Assembly: GCF_026262505.1 (NCBI RefSeq) | Contig: NC_067206.1 | Coordinates: 11,675,507-11,739,506, forward strand | Direction: 5' to 3' | Length of the DNA stretch: 64,000 bases | Origin: Trichomonas vaginalis G3 | Lineage: Eukaryota; Parabasalia; Trichomonadida; Trichomonadidae | Shown here: positions 41,564 to 52,003 of the stretch, in pieces | How positions within the stretch are numbered: position 1 is the stretch's first letter | How the letters are laid out: each line of letters opens with the position of its first letter | Notes under the pieces: generated by a model | Databases searched by the model: none | Told to the model about the DNA's origin: nothing | The model's input: only the letters and a program-made list of their open reading frames with translations | Position numbers and translations under genes: made by a program

Positions 41564-41647
41564 AAAACAAATTTAATTTTGATATTTATTTTTTTAATTT
41601 TACTTTCTCATAACACATGATATATACATTAATATATCAGTTTCAAC

Positions 41648-43137
41648 TAAGGATGTCAATTCGGAAAATTGTTTTCATTTTAGGAGAATATAATTTTCCA
41701 TTTGGAAAATTTAAAAAGTGAGACGCGCAGGATTCGAACTTTTTAAAAAGTTGATTTAAATATATTCTAGTGTGGATTCTAAGGATAATATCATATTTAA
41801 AATAAGAATATACTAGTTTAGGTGGTATAATTTTTTTCGATAAATTTGAGAGCATGTACGTTTAGGGCATCAAAAGTGTCAATTCGCTCAGCGAAAGCTG
41901 AGCTAGCTTCGTTCTCGAAAGAATAGGGAAGGAGTGAAAGAGAGTGATACAGATGTTGACACATTCATATCATTTCAACAAATTTTGATCAAATTGAAAT
42001 GCAATGAAATTCAATTCACTTCATATCCTTCAGTCAGTACATTGACATCCTTCTACATCACAATGATAACTCGGGAATCAATAGTTTTACAACTAACTCA
42101 GAAAAAAAACAAGATTTTTACTTCCAGCTTGCAGCTTTTAAAAAGTTTCGATGATAAAAATCACTCTACTCTTGTTTATCGATATGTGATGATAGTAGGT
42201 AAACATATTCTTATCGATTTTAATAAAAATATTTTTACGAAAATCTGAACCAATTACAGAGTTATTCATAAAGTTTATGATAACTGTAATTATTTCATCT
42301 TTGTTTTATATTTGAATAAACAATTTAATTTAATTTGCATAATTTTTTTTAGTTGAAAGACAGGAAACTTAGTTGAGTTTGTATTATTTTTATCGTTCAA
42401 TTCATTGTATATGTGAGTGATCCTGATATTTAAGATATTTAGAAAAAATTTATTAATTTGATTAACAAATTTTAATCAAAATAGCAAAAATCTATTTGAT
42501 AGCTGTAAGCAAATAATAATTTCTATTTCAACCAAAATCACTTATTTTCATCTAAACGTATAAAATTGTCAATTTTATGAGAATAAATTTAAAATCTCAT
42601 GAAATATAAAGGAGAGTAATATTTTTCAATTTTCTTTTTTTCTTTCTCTCAAATATTTTCTATTGGGAATTTTCTTGTTATCAAAAAATAATTTTAATAT
42701 TTGTTTATTTCATTACATACAATAAAATTTTAAAAACTCTATTTCTTCACAAGAAAATTTTTTTCCTTCATATGAAGAAACATTTTGTTCTCCATTTGAT
42801 GCTGAGTCTAAATCTCGATTTTTGAATTTTCTTCTTTCCAAATTTCTTTTTTCCAAATTAGAAGTTTAATTCAAATTTTCAATAGTTTATATATTTTCTC
42901 AAACCGTCTTAGATTTTCTCACTTTTTAGGGATTTTCTCTCAAAATATACAAAAATAGTAATACCAATACATGTGTCTAATATACTTTAAAACCATCGTG
43001 ATAAAATTCAAAAACGAAGAGTTCTTCTCTCCAAATTTTTTTCAAAATCAAAAAAATGAGATAAAAAAATACGTTTGGAAAATTCATTTTTAGCATTTTA
43101 GGAATTTTCTCACTTTTCTTCCAAATTGACATCCTTA
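41648..43137. mobile_element. 1.49-kb non-autonomous hAT-like DNA transposon
   Basis: Inverted termini TAAGGATGTCAATT start at 41648 and end at 43137. The similarity continues inward through AAAGTGAGA and TTTTCCAAA words. Perfect 7-bp direct repeats TTTCAAC lie at 41641-41647 and 43138-43144. The terminal sequence resembles hAT ends (YAGGGATGTCAA type), though hAT duplications are usually 8 bp. The interior has no coding sequence. It includes a tRNA 3'-end-like fragment and a GC-rich hairpin (see other entries). Parts are poly-T/A-rich. Confidence 0.8.
41718..41739 (-). other. tRNA 3'-end-like fragment (relic)
   Basis: On the minus strand the 22 bases read GTTCGAATCCTGCGCGTCTCAC and are followed by a T-run. 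This is the T-loop and 3' acceptor pattern of a tRNA, but the bases before it (poly-A/T) provide no matching acceptor or T-stem arm. It is therefore only a fragment, not a functional gene. Confidence 0.4.
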
Positions 43138-43238
43138 TTTCAACTCTTTAATTAATTCATAAGAATTCAAAATTTATTTATATCTCTGAAATAGTGATTT
43201 TCTTTTCTTTTCTTTTGTTTTTTTTTAATTTTGTTTAA

Positions 43239-44334
43239 GGGTCCACTGTAAGGCCAAATAAGGCCTATCGTCGTCCCAAAAATATTGCTCAAGATGGTGT
43301 TTTTACTAAGGCCCAAAACTTAAAAAAACACAAAAAAATTAACTTTACTCTTTTGAGATCCTTATCAGATGTGCAACAATTTGATGCAGTATCGCAATTC
43401 GAATCCGATTTTTTAATGTAGATGTACTCTAACATTCTTGAAAAAATGCAAAATGATATTAATCAAGCTTTTCATTTCTGTATCATACACGAAACAAAAT
43501 CATTCATTATACTAAAATTTATCAAAGTTTGAATAATGAAAAAAATAATATCTAAATTTTTACATTGAGTCGGCTATTGATATGGTCAATATTAAATCGT
43601 TTAAAAATGGGCATTGGCCAGAATAATACCCACTAAAATACACATTTTTTTTAAATTTTATCAATTTGTTTTGGTATATCTTTATGATAATGAATAAAAT
43701 GCTTATCTTTCATAAGTCAATACATAATTTATGCTGAAACACAAAAAATAACACGAAAATTTTTGGCCAACATTTCAAAACGAAGGATAATGCTTTGAAT
43801 ATATAAACAATAATACTTTGTCTAGAGAATTAAATTTGTGCTATCCAATTGTCAATTCTTTGAATTTTTTATAAAATGCACGATATTCCGGCATTAGCCT
43901 CAATAAATATAAGCTACATGCATCACAATATTAGGATGTAATGGCATTAAAGCGAATTTCCTAATTTCTTCTCAATTAAATTCCTAGAAAAACTTAGGAA
44001 TTAATGATTGGAAATAGGTCAAAAAAATTCCTAATATAAAATTTATACTTAAATTAAAATCAAAATTCGAAAATATCTATTTTTCAAAACACGCATCCAG
44101 AAGCGAAAAAATTCGAAAAAATCATGTTCTTATAAAACTCGCTGATTTTGCAATTTTTATGTGATTTGAAGTGATAGAATGTATTATCATCTTACTAAAA
44201 CATATACTTTATTGTTACATTCACAAAATATTAATCAGAACACTAGGAAAAGTGGATTTTCGAAAAAAGACGATAACGATTATTTGCAAATCGCCTCTCA
44301 ATTTTGAGAGACTTTCAATTTTTACAGTGGACCC
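43239..44334. mobile_element. 1.1-kb non-autonomous element bounded by TTAA
   Basis: Inverted ends GGGTCCACTGTAA (left) and its complement (right) are flanked by TTAA on both sides (43235-43238 and 44335-44338). The end can equally be read as TAAGGGTCC with no further target duplication. TTAA flanks would fit piggyBac or Kolobok, and a TA reading would fit Tc1/mariner. The interior is AT-rich without coding character. A CCTCTCAATTTTGAGAG palindrome lies near the right end (44294-44310). The element sits about 100 bp to the right of the hAT-like element. Confidence 0.7.
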
Positions 44335-44471
44335 TTAATTATTTTCCAAATAAAATTTAAAACAAACAAAATTGTTTTTTAAATTTTTTAAATTCCTTTT
44401 AATTTCTGGTTTCTCAAAGATTCGTGTCAAATAAACGTCACAAATGAAAGATCTGCGTCACATATAAACCG

Positions 44472-44515
44472 GTTTTCTAGGCCTCAGTAGATAGAGCACC
44501 TTAATTCATGATTTA
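44472..44515 (+). other. tRNA 5'-half-like fragment
   Basis: The sequence GCCTCAGTAGATAGAGC resembles a tRNA D-arm, and CTTAATTCATGATTTAAG resembles an anticodon arm with CAT in the loop (eight-base loop, so imperfect). No T-arm or matching acceptor follows. It is likely a relic or a chance match. Confidence 0.25.
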
Positions 44516-44751
44516 AGAATCAAAACATATATTTGCTTCTCAATAGTGCAATAGAAAAAATATGTTTTTGAGAGAGAAACTTTATAATAAAGTTTATTGC
44601 ATTAAGAAGTAAAAAAATGAGTAAAATAATTTCATATTAAGTAAATAAACATTACATACATAGCTATTCTTAGCTATTGGACAAAAATATTTTTCATTTT
44701 CCATATAGCTAACCGGAATTCCAAGAAATTTATCTCCTTTATAAGATTTAG

Positions 44752-45326
44752 TTACATAAAACGAAGGATATCTATAAGCTTGAAAAAATGATTATTATTC
44801 AATATAACTGTTTTTGAACATAAGAAGACACTTTCGAGATTAGAATTATGAAAAATTAATGTTTCAGGATAAATTATATTCGCCGGGAATATTACTGTAT
44901 GCAAATTCATACAATCATGAAAGGTGGACTTACCCATGTTTAATGAAATCCGTTCTTCAAAAATAAGAATGACTAATTTTAACATCGTTGATAATGAATA
45001 ATCTTCCATATACTTTACTGATTTTGGAATCAATAATTCAGTTACACTTGTATTCCAAAACGAATCCATTGAAATATATTCAAGAGTATTAGGAAGGATT
45101 ATTGCAGTAATAGAATTACATTCCTTGAATGCATATTTCGACGTTCTGACGACTTTATAAGATTTACTTTTGTCATAGGCAAAACTTGGAATGATGACTT
45201 TCCCTGACTTGGAATTTCCATCTAGAAGAGCATTTGCATATTGGTTATTAGATAACCCAATTTGACATGTATAGTCATCAATTGTTTCAAAATTATATTG
45301 TTGATATGTAAATTGTACTATTTCTC
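44752..45326 (-). pseudogene. BspA-like leucine-rich repeat gene fragment
   Basis: The frame from 45326 down to 44752 encodes trichomonad BspA-like repeats (YAFKECNSITAIILPNTLEYI, STFHDCMNLHTVIFPANI) but has no start codon and no full set of repeats. The family normally has many tens of repeats. The upstream half is preceded by a stop in frame. A remnant of a surface-protein gene stranded between transposons is the simplest reading. Confidence 0.65.
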
Positions 45327-46339
45327 ATATATAATCAATGAATCAAATTTGATGAGTTCTTTGGGAAAAAGTGACACTTGAAAATCCTTTCAAGGGAAAG
45401 ATCTCAATTTATGGAGTTGATTAAATGTTTCTACATCATTTAAAAGGTCTGAGAGAAAATTTCTTATTCCAATATGTACCTATACAAACAAAGGAATATT
45501 TTCATTGAAAAACATTCATAAATCGATCAAAAAAGGAATATGAGAGTCCACATAATTAATCAATATTTGGAACAAACAAAAGTCATCATTTTGAACGCAT
45601 TCATATTCATATCTATCATGATATCACATCAATTTCATGAACCTTTCGATTTCTCAGAAGTGTCAAGTTAAATGCTTCAACATCGCTACACTTAATAACT
45701 AATTAAACAATTTGAACCTTAAATAATGATTTTTCCCAGATATTTGCTTTTTTGCGAATTTGCGATTTCGTTTTGAAGTTTTTATTCGATCCAATTGAAT
45801 AAATTTTTTAATATACCTCTTAGAAGGTAGAAGGAATGAAAGTCATTAGTCGGAAAAATTTGAATGGTTACATAATATCATTTTTATTCCTTGTTATGGT
45901 TCAAAAAATAATGATCTATTTAAAAACTTCGTTATAGTTCAGAATAAAATTGAATTAGCTAATAATAAACTCTAGAATTCATTCCCCAATTATATTTTAA
46001 AACTTTAACATATTCACCGAGAAGAATCCATTCAAAAATCGCACGTTAACATTCAAAATAATTACCTTGTTGGTTACGAATGATATCCATACATGATGCA
46101 TTTATTGTTAAATACCTATACCTCTGAATTTCAATAAAAAATTGAGAGGTCGATAGTAAATCAATTGAATAGCCTAAATCGTCTAAATTGAGACAACGAA
46201 AACGCGCAATTTTTGACATCCATTAACCATAATGTAATCAACATTATTTTTTTCCAAACAATGCTCAGGTTTTTCAAAAATTTCAAAAACTTGAAAGTCC
46301 TTTCAATTCTGTCTTTCTCTGACTTTATCAAATTACATT
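45327..46339. other. AT-rich region upstream of the ankyrin gene, no gene seen
   Basis: About 1 kb without ORFs of coding character. It includes one AAAATTGAGAGGTCG word (about 46138) that matches the CCTCTCAATTTT repeat word. Otherwise nothing is recognised. Confidence 0.4.
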
Positions 46340-47377
46340 ATGATAAATTCCCTTCCTCAGCAGATCATCGAACAAAAGAATGCGATTGAAACAATATGGG
46401 GCTTAGCACCTAGTAACTACAAGATGATTTTTGCTGAGACTTTGAAATATTACGACTCACAAGCAATTTCCGTTGACCAGATATTAGAGACACTAGGATA
46501 TTATTGCACCTATAATTTAATGAATCTTGGCCTTGCATATGATTTCTGCAAAGACTTACAGGCCAAAATACAATTTTCCAAGGTACCAGTCTTCATTAAA
46601 TCATATTCCCTCAGGAAGCTCTTGGATAATGATCAGATAATTGAAGCAAATTCCAAAAGCGCAATCCAAAGCGAGCAAATCTTTGCATTCCGACAAAATA
46701 ACTTACATTTCTCACAAGAATTGACTCACCAAGACATTTTAAATGTATATGAATTCAAGTCAATTGAGTACACTCTTCTTCACGATAATATCTTAAAGTT
46801 CAAAGAATTTTTCCAAAATTACTCTCCATATTCAGTTGATTGCTTCATGACTATGATTGATTCTCCACACTACAAAGAGCTCATTATTCTTGATGCTTGC
46901 GCTTATTACGGAGCTACGAAGTGTTTTCATTATTTACTCGAAAACGGCTCTCCTATCTCTTCAGAAACATTTAACTGCGCAGTCATCGGTGGCAATCCAT
47001 CGATCATTCATTCCTGCGAGTCCATTCCGAATATCAATGTTAGTAATTCCGCAATTGACCTTGCCATCAAAGCTCATCATTATACAGTTGCTCTTTGGCT
47101 CGAGGCGAAGTACAAACTTAGATTCTCATGGAATTCTGTTCTTGAAACAAAAGATTACAGATTTCTGATCAACAAAATCAGAAAAATCAAAGATATCAAT
47201 TGCGTCGACTCAAAGAGAACTACACTGCTTAATGCGGCTGAATCATATCATGATACTGAAATAATCAACTGGGTAATTGCAGAAAGTAACAAAAACCCAA
47301 TGAACTTAAAAAAACTTGCACAGTGGGTTGTTAAAGGCAACGTTTCAATCCACGCAAAGAATAATGTCTCCTTATAA
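46340..47377 (+). CDS. Ankyrin-repeat protein of the trichomonad DUF3447 type
   Basis: This is a 345-residue protein. An N-terminal helical region (1-130) is followed by ankyrin repeats with the DUF3447 signature HYKELIILDACAYYGATKCFHYLLENGSPIS (positions about 174-204; repeat unit about 30 residues). Further degenerate repeats such as FNCAVIGGNPSIIHSCES and AIDLAIKAHHYTVALWLEAKYKL follow. Trichomonads encode hundreds of such proteins, many of unknown role. There is no signal peptide or membrane segment. A TCA-type initiator lies a few bases before the ATG. Confidence 0.85.
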   Translation: MINSLPQQIIEQKNAIETIWGLAPSNYKMIFAETLKYYDSQAISVDQILETLGYYCTYNLMNLGLAYDFCKDLQAKIQFSKVPVFIKSYSLRKLLDNDQIIEANSKSAIQSEQIFAFRQNNLHFSQELTHQDILNVYEFKSIEYTLLHDNILKFKEFFQNYSPYSVDCFMTMIDSPHYKELIILDACAYYGATKCFHYLLENGSPISSETFNCAVIGGNPSIIHSCESIPNINVSNSAIDLAIKAHHYTVALWLEAKYKLRFSWNSVLETKDYRFLINKIRKIKDINCVDSKRTTLLNAAESYHDTEIINWVIAESNKNPMNLKKLAQWVVKGNVSIHAKNNVSL

Positions 47378-47667
47378 TGTTGCCTTGTTTATATATATTT
47401 GTTTTTGTTTGTATTTGTATAAATATAAGTTTTCGAAATCTTTTTTTTTATAACTCTCACAAGCAATAGAAGGAACTTATCAAAAGTTTATCCCGTTGTT
47501 AGTATACCTTTAATAAAAAATATATCGGGTTATATATTTCGAATGAATTTAACAGATGTGCAATCAAACGCTATATCATGGAAATTAAACGCCAGATATT
47601 GATATTTTTTACTTATTTAAGCATCGGAAAATGCTCATCTTGAGGATATAATCAAGATCCTTTATAA

Positions 47668-47677
47668 AAAAGTGACA
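47668..47677 (+). promoter_or_regulatory. AAAAGTGACA motif upstream of the RRM gene
   Basis: The decamer lies 12 bp before the ATG of the RRM gene. It is the same word that precedes the ankyrin/coiled-coil gene and the membrane protein gene at 48428. Its role as a core promoter element is inferred from this repetition. Confidence 0.5.
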
Positions 47678-47689
47678 AAATTTAAAAAA

Positions 47690-47956
47690 ATGACTGAAGG
47701 AGTTACACTCTATATTTCAGGTCTTTCGTTTAATGTTAATGAGTCGCATCTTCGTGAGATCTTCGGACATATCGGAAAAGTGGCTGAAACTAAGATTGCA
47801 AGAAATAAATTTGGACAATCTTTAGGTTGGGGCTTAGTAACGTACGGAGATATTACAGATCCTGCAGAACCTATAAGTTTCATGAATAATGGTCAAATAG
47901 ATGGATGCAGAGTCGTTGTTCGAGTGGCTGATCCAGAAAAAGATAAAATTGAATAA
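47690..47956 (+). CDS. Single-RRM RNA-binding protein
   Basis: This 88-residue protein is one RNA recognition motif. Strand 1 (RNP2) is VTLYISGLSF and helix 1 is VNESHLREIFGHIG. Strand 3 (RNP1) is QSLGWGLVTYG, and a VVVRVADPEKD end follows. It resembles small splicing and snRNP-type RRM proteins. RNP1 has Trp where an aromatic is expected. The ATG at 47690 is chosen because an AAAAGTGACA motif (47668-47677) lies immediately upstream. The longer frame opens with GTG inside that motif. Confidence 0.85.
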   Translation: MTEGVTLYISGLSFNVNESHLREIFGHIGKVAETKIARNKFGQSLGWGLVTYGDITDPAEPISFMNNGQIDGCRVVVRVADPEKDKIE

Positions 47957-48405
47957 TTAGTTTTCATGCTAGTCTACAAGTAAGTTTTGAATAGACAAAC
48001 AAATATCCGATCAGATACTAAAAAAAAAAATTATGATTCAAAAAAAAATTAATAGTTAATTTTAGCTATTATTCCATTGTTACTCACTACATTCCGATCT
48101 AAGTGCAGCAAAGTACATATTTATTTCTACTATTTGATTGTTGAATAAATAATTCTTTCTCCTATTTTATTGTTAATTATTTATCTTAATATCCAATAGG
48201 ATTCATATTGTTTCCGTTAATGTAATGCATACCTAGGATTATGCGCATAAAAACTTCAATATCAGAATTTTATAAAAGATCAAATATTCTGCTGAATAAC
48301 GATGAATATAAGTATTAACATAAGAATGCAAAAATCGAGCTATATACAAACTGTCTGGAAAAAGGAATCAGTAAATCCTTGTGAAAATAAAGATCAAGAA
48401 ATTAA

Positions 48406-48415
48406 AAAAGTGACA
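48406..48415 (+). promoter_or_regulatory. AAAAGTGACA motif upstream of the small membrane-protein gene
   Basis: The decamer lies 12 bp before the chosen ATG, at the same distance as in the RRM gene at 47690. It decides the start of this gene. Confidence 0.5.
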
Positions 48416-48427
48416 TTTTACAGAAAA

Positions 48428-48811
48428 ATGTCTGAAGAAGATAATATAAAGGAGCTGGAACCAATTCCAATAGGAAATGAAGATGACATGGATGAAACAA
48501 AGAAATCATTAGCGCAAAAAACGAGCATAGGAAAGCCAATTAAAAAAACTTCGGATGATATCTGGAATTCATTATTTGGATTAGTTGTATCTGTTGTTGG
48601 AGGCTCATATATTGGTTTAAGTTCTCGTTCAATGCGAGAATCTTGGATTTATTGTTTTATTTTAATATTCTTATCCGTTGTTTGCTTTGTTACAACAATT
48701 ACAGCACGAAAATTCAGTGTAAGGAAGGCCGTATCTCCATTTATGATATATTTTGTAATTGGCGGCTTAACTTCTCCAATTGCATCTTATCTTGGTAGCC
48801 AATTAGTTTAA
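48428..48811 (+). CDS. Small membrane protein, three predicted transmembrane segments
   Basis: This is a 127-residue protein. Its charged N-terminus (MSEEDNIKELEPIPIGNEDD) faces the cytosol by the positive-inside rule. Hydrophobic segments lie at about residues 46-62 (LFGLVVSVVGGSYIGL), 70-88 (WIYCFILIFLSVVCFVTTI) and 100-118 (PFMIYFVIGGLTSPIASYL). Family unknown. The downstream ATG at 48428 is preferred over 48302 because an AAAAGTGACA motif (48406-48415) sits 12 bp before it and would lie inside the longer frame. Confidence 0.65.
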   Translation: MSEEDNIKELEPIPIGNEDDMDETKKSLAQKTSIGKPIKKTSDDIWNSLFGLVVSVVGGSYIGLSSRSMRESWIYCFILIFLSVVCFVTTITARKFSVRKAVSPFMIYFVIGGLTSPIASYLGSQLV

Positions 48812-49413
48812 TTTAGATATGAATTACTCTCAAATATTTAACGTTTTCATGTTTATCAAACTATATGCTTTTGCATTTAATATTTTACCAAAACCATCCG
48901 AAATTATTATAATACATGTATGTATTATATTTTAAACATTTGTTTGATTTAGTTTACAATTGTTTTTGTCTTATTTATAGAATAAATGTTATAATTTTAT
49001 ATTTTCATTTTGATTAATTCGATTTCTTTTCACTCATAAGCAATTATAGCCCTAGGCGTACCTATTTCGAGAATAAATCAGAATACTTCATTACTGACGT
49101 TTCGAAATTAGGGAGAATGATAAAACCATCGATGTAATTCAGTCATTGTTAGTCATGATATCTCTTAACATAACTATTGTCATATAAATCAGAATCATAT
49201 GCGTCAATATTTATATTTTTCATTAAATTTGATGATCAAAAAATTATGTTGCCAGAAAAGTTTTCAAAACTTTCAATTCAAGGTTTTCTTGAAATAATTG
49301 CTTTTTCAATATATAATAATTTTGATTTCATTTCGCATTCAAAATATGACAGATAATCTTATTGAAATTAATCGTAAACATACACAATTTTTTCTAACTT
49401 TTTTTTTCAGAAG
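48812..49413. other. AT-rich spacer upstream of the SDR gene
   Basis: About 600 bp with no gene. Directly before the SDR ATG the sequence CTAACTTTTTTTTTCAG looks like a 3' splice site, but it does not match the known trichomonad 3' intron motif. Confidence 0.4.
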
Positions 49414-50373
49414 ATGCTTTATATCCTTTGCCTTTACATTCTCATAGGAATTGTTGCGCTTCTTGTTGCTGGATGGAGAATCCTCACAAGGAGGATGCCA
49501 AATATGAAAGGAAAGCATGTTGTTATCACTGGCGGTTCCTCTGGATTAGGTATTGCTCTTGCCAAAGAAGCTTTCAATAACGGTGCAGCACATGTAACAC
49601 TCATAGCACGCAAACAGGAACAACTTGAAGCTGCTTCTGCAAAGATTCCTCACAAAGAAGATCAGGCCATTCATATTATTTCCGCAGATGTTACAAATGT
49701 TGAATCGTTACAGAATGCATTCAATCAAATCAAGGATTTGGGTCTTAAGATCGACTATTTGTTCCCTAATGCAGGCTATGCACGTCCAGGCGAATTTGAT
49801 CAACTTCCAATTGAAGAATTTAAGAATTTAATGAACGTAAACGGCATAGGCGCTATATTATCTACAAGAATGGCATATACATTATTAAACGAAGGCGCCC
49901 ACATCACGTTTAGCGGCTCAATCTGCAGTCTCTTAACATTTTCTGGCTATGCCGCCTACGGACCATCCAAATTTGCCCTCAAGGGTTTTGCTGATACTAT
50001 CAGAAATGAGTTCTCTCATAAGTCTATCCATGTTCACATGGGAATTTACTCTTCCATGGACAGCCCAGGCTTTGCAATTGAAAATAAGTATAAACCAACA
50101 GCATGTGCTGCTATCGAAGGTACAGCAAACTTGTTTTCACCAGAAACAATCGCGAAATACGTTTATTGGGGAATCAACCGCAATGATTATTTCATCTACA
50201 CAGAAATCCTTACATTCTTCATCATCAATGTTTCTTACGGAATCGCTCCTTCAAATAATATCTTTGCCGACCTCTTCTTCGCTCCTTTCGTCCCAATTAT
50301 CCGCTACTTCACAGTCAAATATATCGATGGCCTCGCTGGATTACCAAATGAGAACAAACCAAAGAATGATTAA
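49414..50373 (+). CDS. Short-chain dehydrogenase, 3-ketosphinganine reductase-like
   Basis: This 319-residue protein fits 3-ketodihydrosphingosine reductase (KDSR/Tsc10), the ER enzyme that reduces 3-ketosphinganine with NADPH in sphingolipid synthesis. It has an N-terminal membrane anchor (residues 3-22) and the Rossmann motif TGGSSGLG (39-46). A catalytic serine lies near SGSICS (168-173), the YxxxK pair is Tyr182/Lys186 (YAAYGPSKFALKG), and LFPNAGYARPG (116-126) matches the KDSR NAG motif. A second hydrophobic stretch near the C-terminus (TFFIINVSYGI) fits the family. The exact substrate is inferred. Confidence 0.85.
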   Translation: MLYILCLYILIGIVALLVAGWRILTRRMPNMKGKHVVITGGSSGLGIALAKEAFNNGAAHVTLIARKQEQLEAASAKIPHKEDQAIHIISADVTNVESLQNAFNQIKDLGLKIDYLFPNAGYARPGEFDQLPIEEFKNLMNVNGIGAILSTRMAYTLLNEGAHITFSGSICSLLTFSGYAAYGPSKFALKGFADTIRNEFSHKSIHVHMGIYSSMDSPGFAIENKYKPTACAAIEGTANLFSPETIAKYVYWGINRNDYFIYTEILTFFIINVSYGIAPSNNIFADLFFAPFVPIIRYFTVKYIDGLAGLPNENKPKND

Positions 50374-50502
50374 ATAAAAAAGAATGTAAATTTGAACTCT
50401 AAATCTACAAATCAATTCTTGAGTTGCCCAGTATAATTTCTCTCAATAAAAATTCAATCTATTTTAAACTTTTTTTTTAATCGCAATAATAAACATAAAA
50501 CT

Positions 50503-51267
50503 TTACTTACAACTTTTATTTCTAAACTTTTCATGAATAAGAGTGCCTCTGAAATGTCTACGACATGCTGCAAAAAATGATAAAACGGTTACATATGAAT
50601 CAGATCCTGCTTGATGCATTGGACCATATCTTAACACACCAAGCTCTTTGGAAAGACTTTGTAATGAACCAACTCCTGGATTTATTTGCATAATCATATA
50701 TCTGACATCATAATAATGAGGGAAATATGTCCTAACTACTCTATCAAACTCTGCAGATGTATCAGGAAGAATATCTGCTGTAACAAGTTTAACTAAATAT
50801 GCAATATCGTAACCGGCTGCAAATGTAACCCAAATTACATTATCATTCATTATAAGCCCACTAGCATAGAATATTGGAATAAAATCCGATATATCAATGC
50901 CATCCTTTAAAAATTTATCAAAATCTATTCCTGATTGGAAAAGAAGATTAATTGAATCAGTAGATTGCATATCATGAGATAAATCAAATTTGAAGTTAAA
51001 TTGCCAAGTACATATTGGTTGTGGTACTTTTCCATCTTCATCTGCTAAAGTTATGCCAATCTGAATTAGTTTCATTCTATTTACATTTTCTCTTTCTACT
51101 TGATATTTGACTTCGTCTGATGCTGAAAAAGGTGGAGATTTTAGAAAAAATCCCGAAAATTCCGTATCCATCCCAACGTAATGATATTTAGGTAATAAAT
51201 GCGCAATTTTTTCCATTTCTGTTTCCAAATTATAAGCCCACACATCTACAATGTCATCTTGTTTCAT
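50503..51267 (-). CDS. CAF1/POP2-type mRNA deadenylase (CCR4-NOT)
   Basis: This 254-residue DEDDh nuclease is a CAF1 homologue (CNOT7/8 type), the catalytic subunit that shortens poly(A) tails. It has Asp34 and Glu36 in GMDTEFSGF, Asp154 in FAAGYDIAYL (normally FHSGYDFGYL) and the final HQAGSDS (218-224) with His218 and Asp223. The family's DVRYMIM and LGVLRYGPMHQAGSDS are clear. The catalytic residues are all kept. It is predicted to be cytoplasmic. Upstream, a GGTGACAAAAATG word lies on the opposite strand (about 51311-51323). Confidence 0.93.
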   Translation of the reverse strand: MKQDDIVDVWAYNLETEMEKIAHLLPKYHYVGMDTEFSGFFLKSPPFSASDEVKYQVERENVNRMKLIQIGITLADEDGKVPQPICTWQFNFKFDLSHDMQSTDSINLLFQSGIDFDKFLKDGIDISDFIPIFYASGLIMNDNVIWVTFAAGYDIAYLVKLVTADILPDTSAEFDRVVRTYFPHYYDVRYMIMQINPGVGSLQSLSKELGVLRYGPMHQAGSDSYVTVLSFFAACRRHFRGTLIHEKFRNKSCK

Positions 51268-51667
51268 TCAATAAAATTAGAATAATTAGGGGGATGATTT
51301 AGGAAATTATGGTGACAAAAATGAATTAACTCAATATTGCACCATTAACACGGATAGTTCTTCAAAATTCGAATTATCGTTAATAAACTTTGTTTTTTTA
51401 AATTAATTTTATTTTGCAATTCTTTCACTCAACTCAGTTTTAAAATGAAAGACAAACTTATAGCCCTTGGGTCGGGAAGTACATGCAGAAAGGTCTGAAG
51501 TAATAAATCTTCTACTCATATGAAGAAAATTGAAGAATCAAGGAAAAAAACAGATGTGTCTGATTAACAATATATATGCATGTATATATAAGGATAGATT
51601 TTATACAGATAATAGATGCGCATGTCATTTTGTTTTTGCTGATTCTAATAATAAGTCGGAATTCACT
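51268..51667. other. Spacer, nothing recognised
   Basis: About 400 bp of AT-rich sequence. The unusual GC-richer word CCCTTGGGTCGGGAAG (about 51464-51480) has no partner that I can find. No gene is seen. Confidence 0.35.
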
Positions 51668-52003
51668 TCAAACTTTGAGAGATAATGCCCGAATTTTCTT
51701 ATTCTTGTGACCAATGATTCCAAATGCGTACAGTACCAAAACAACAATTACAGCTACAAAAATAACAGCGCCAAGTGTAATAAGTATAATTGCTACAGTT
51801 CCTAACTTATTGCTATGAGGTTCAACGGTTGATGTTGGCTTTTTTGATCGTGTTGGTGGCCATGGTGCTTCATTTGTTGGCCAGGTTTGTTTTGGAACAT
51901 GAGTAGGCCCCCAAGATGGAGAAGGTGACCATCCTGTCCAATAATCTGGCTCGGGGTTGTTGAGTTCTTGACTTTCAACTAGGAAAAACAAAGAAAAAAG
52001 CAT
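51668..52003 (-). CDS. Type I membrane protein with Trp/Pro/Thr-rich ectodomain
   Basis: This is a 111-residue protein. A hydrophobic signal peptide (MLFSLFFLVES) is followed by a short ectodomain rich in Trp, Pro, Ser and Thr with repeated WxP or PxW spacing (DYWTGWSPSPSWGP, TWPTNEAPWPPT). One transmembrane segment (about 70-93, TVAIILITLGAVIFVAVIVV) and a 15-residue basic tail (HKNKKIRALSLKV) complete it. The start at 52003 gives a clean signal peptide. Trichomonad surface proteins often have this layout. Function unknown. Confidence 0.7.
   Translation of the reverse strand: MLFSLFFLVESQELNNPEPDYWTGWSPSPSWGPTHVPKQTWPTNEAPWPPTRSKKPTSTVEPHSNKLGTVAIILITLGAVIFVAVIVVLVLYAFGIIGHKNKKIRALSLKV

Noticed and set aside
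41718-41739. A complete tRNA gene at this site
   Set aside because: No T-stem partner, anticodon arm or 5' acceptor is found upstream, so it is at most a fragment.
49390-49413. A CTAAC plus T-run plus CAG sequence just before the SDR start, looking like a 3' splice site
   Set aside because: Trichomonad introns have a strict 3' motif (ACTAACACACAG) that is absent here, and the ATG right after gives a full-length protein.
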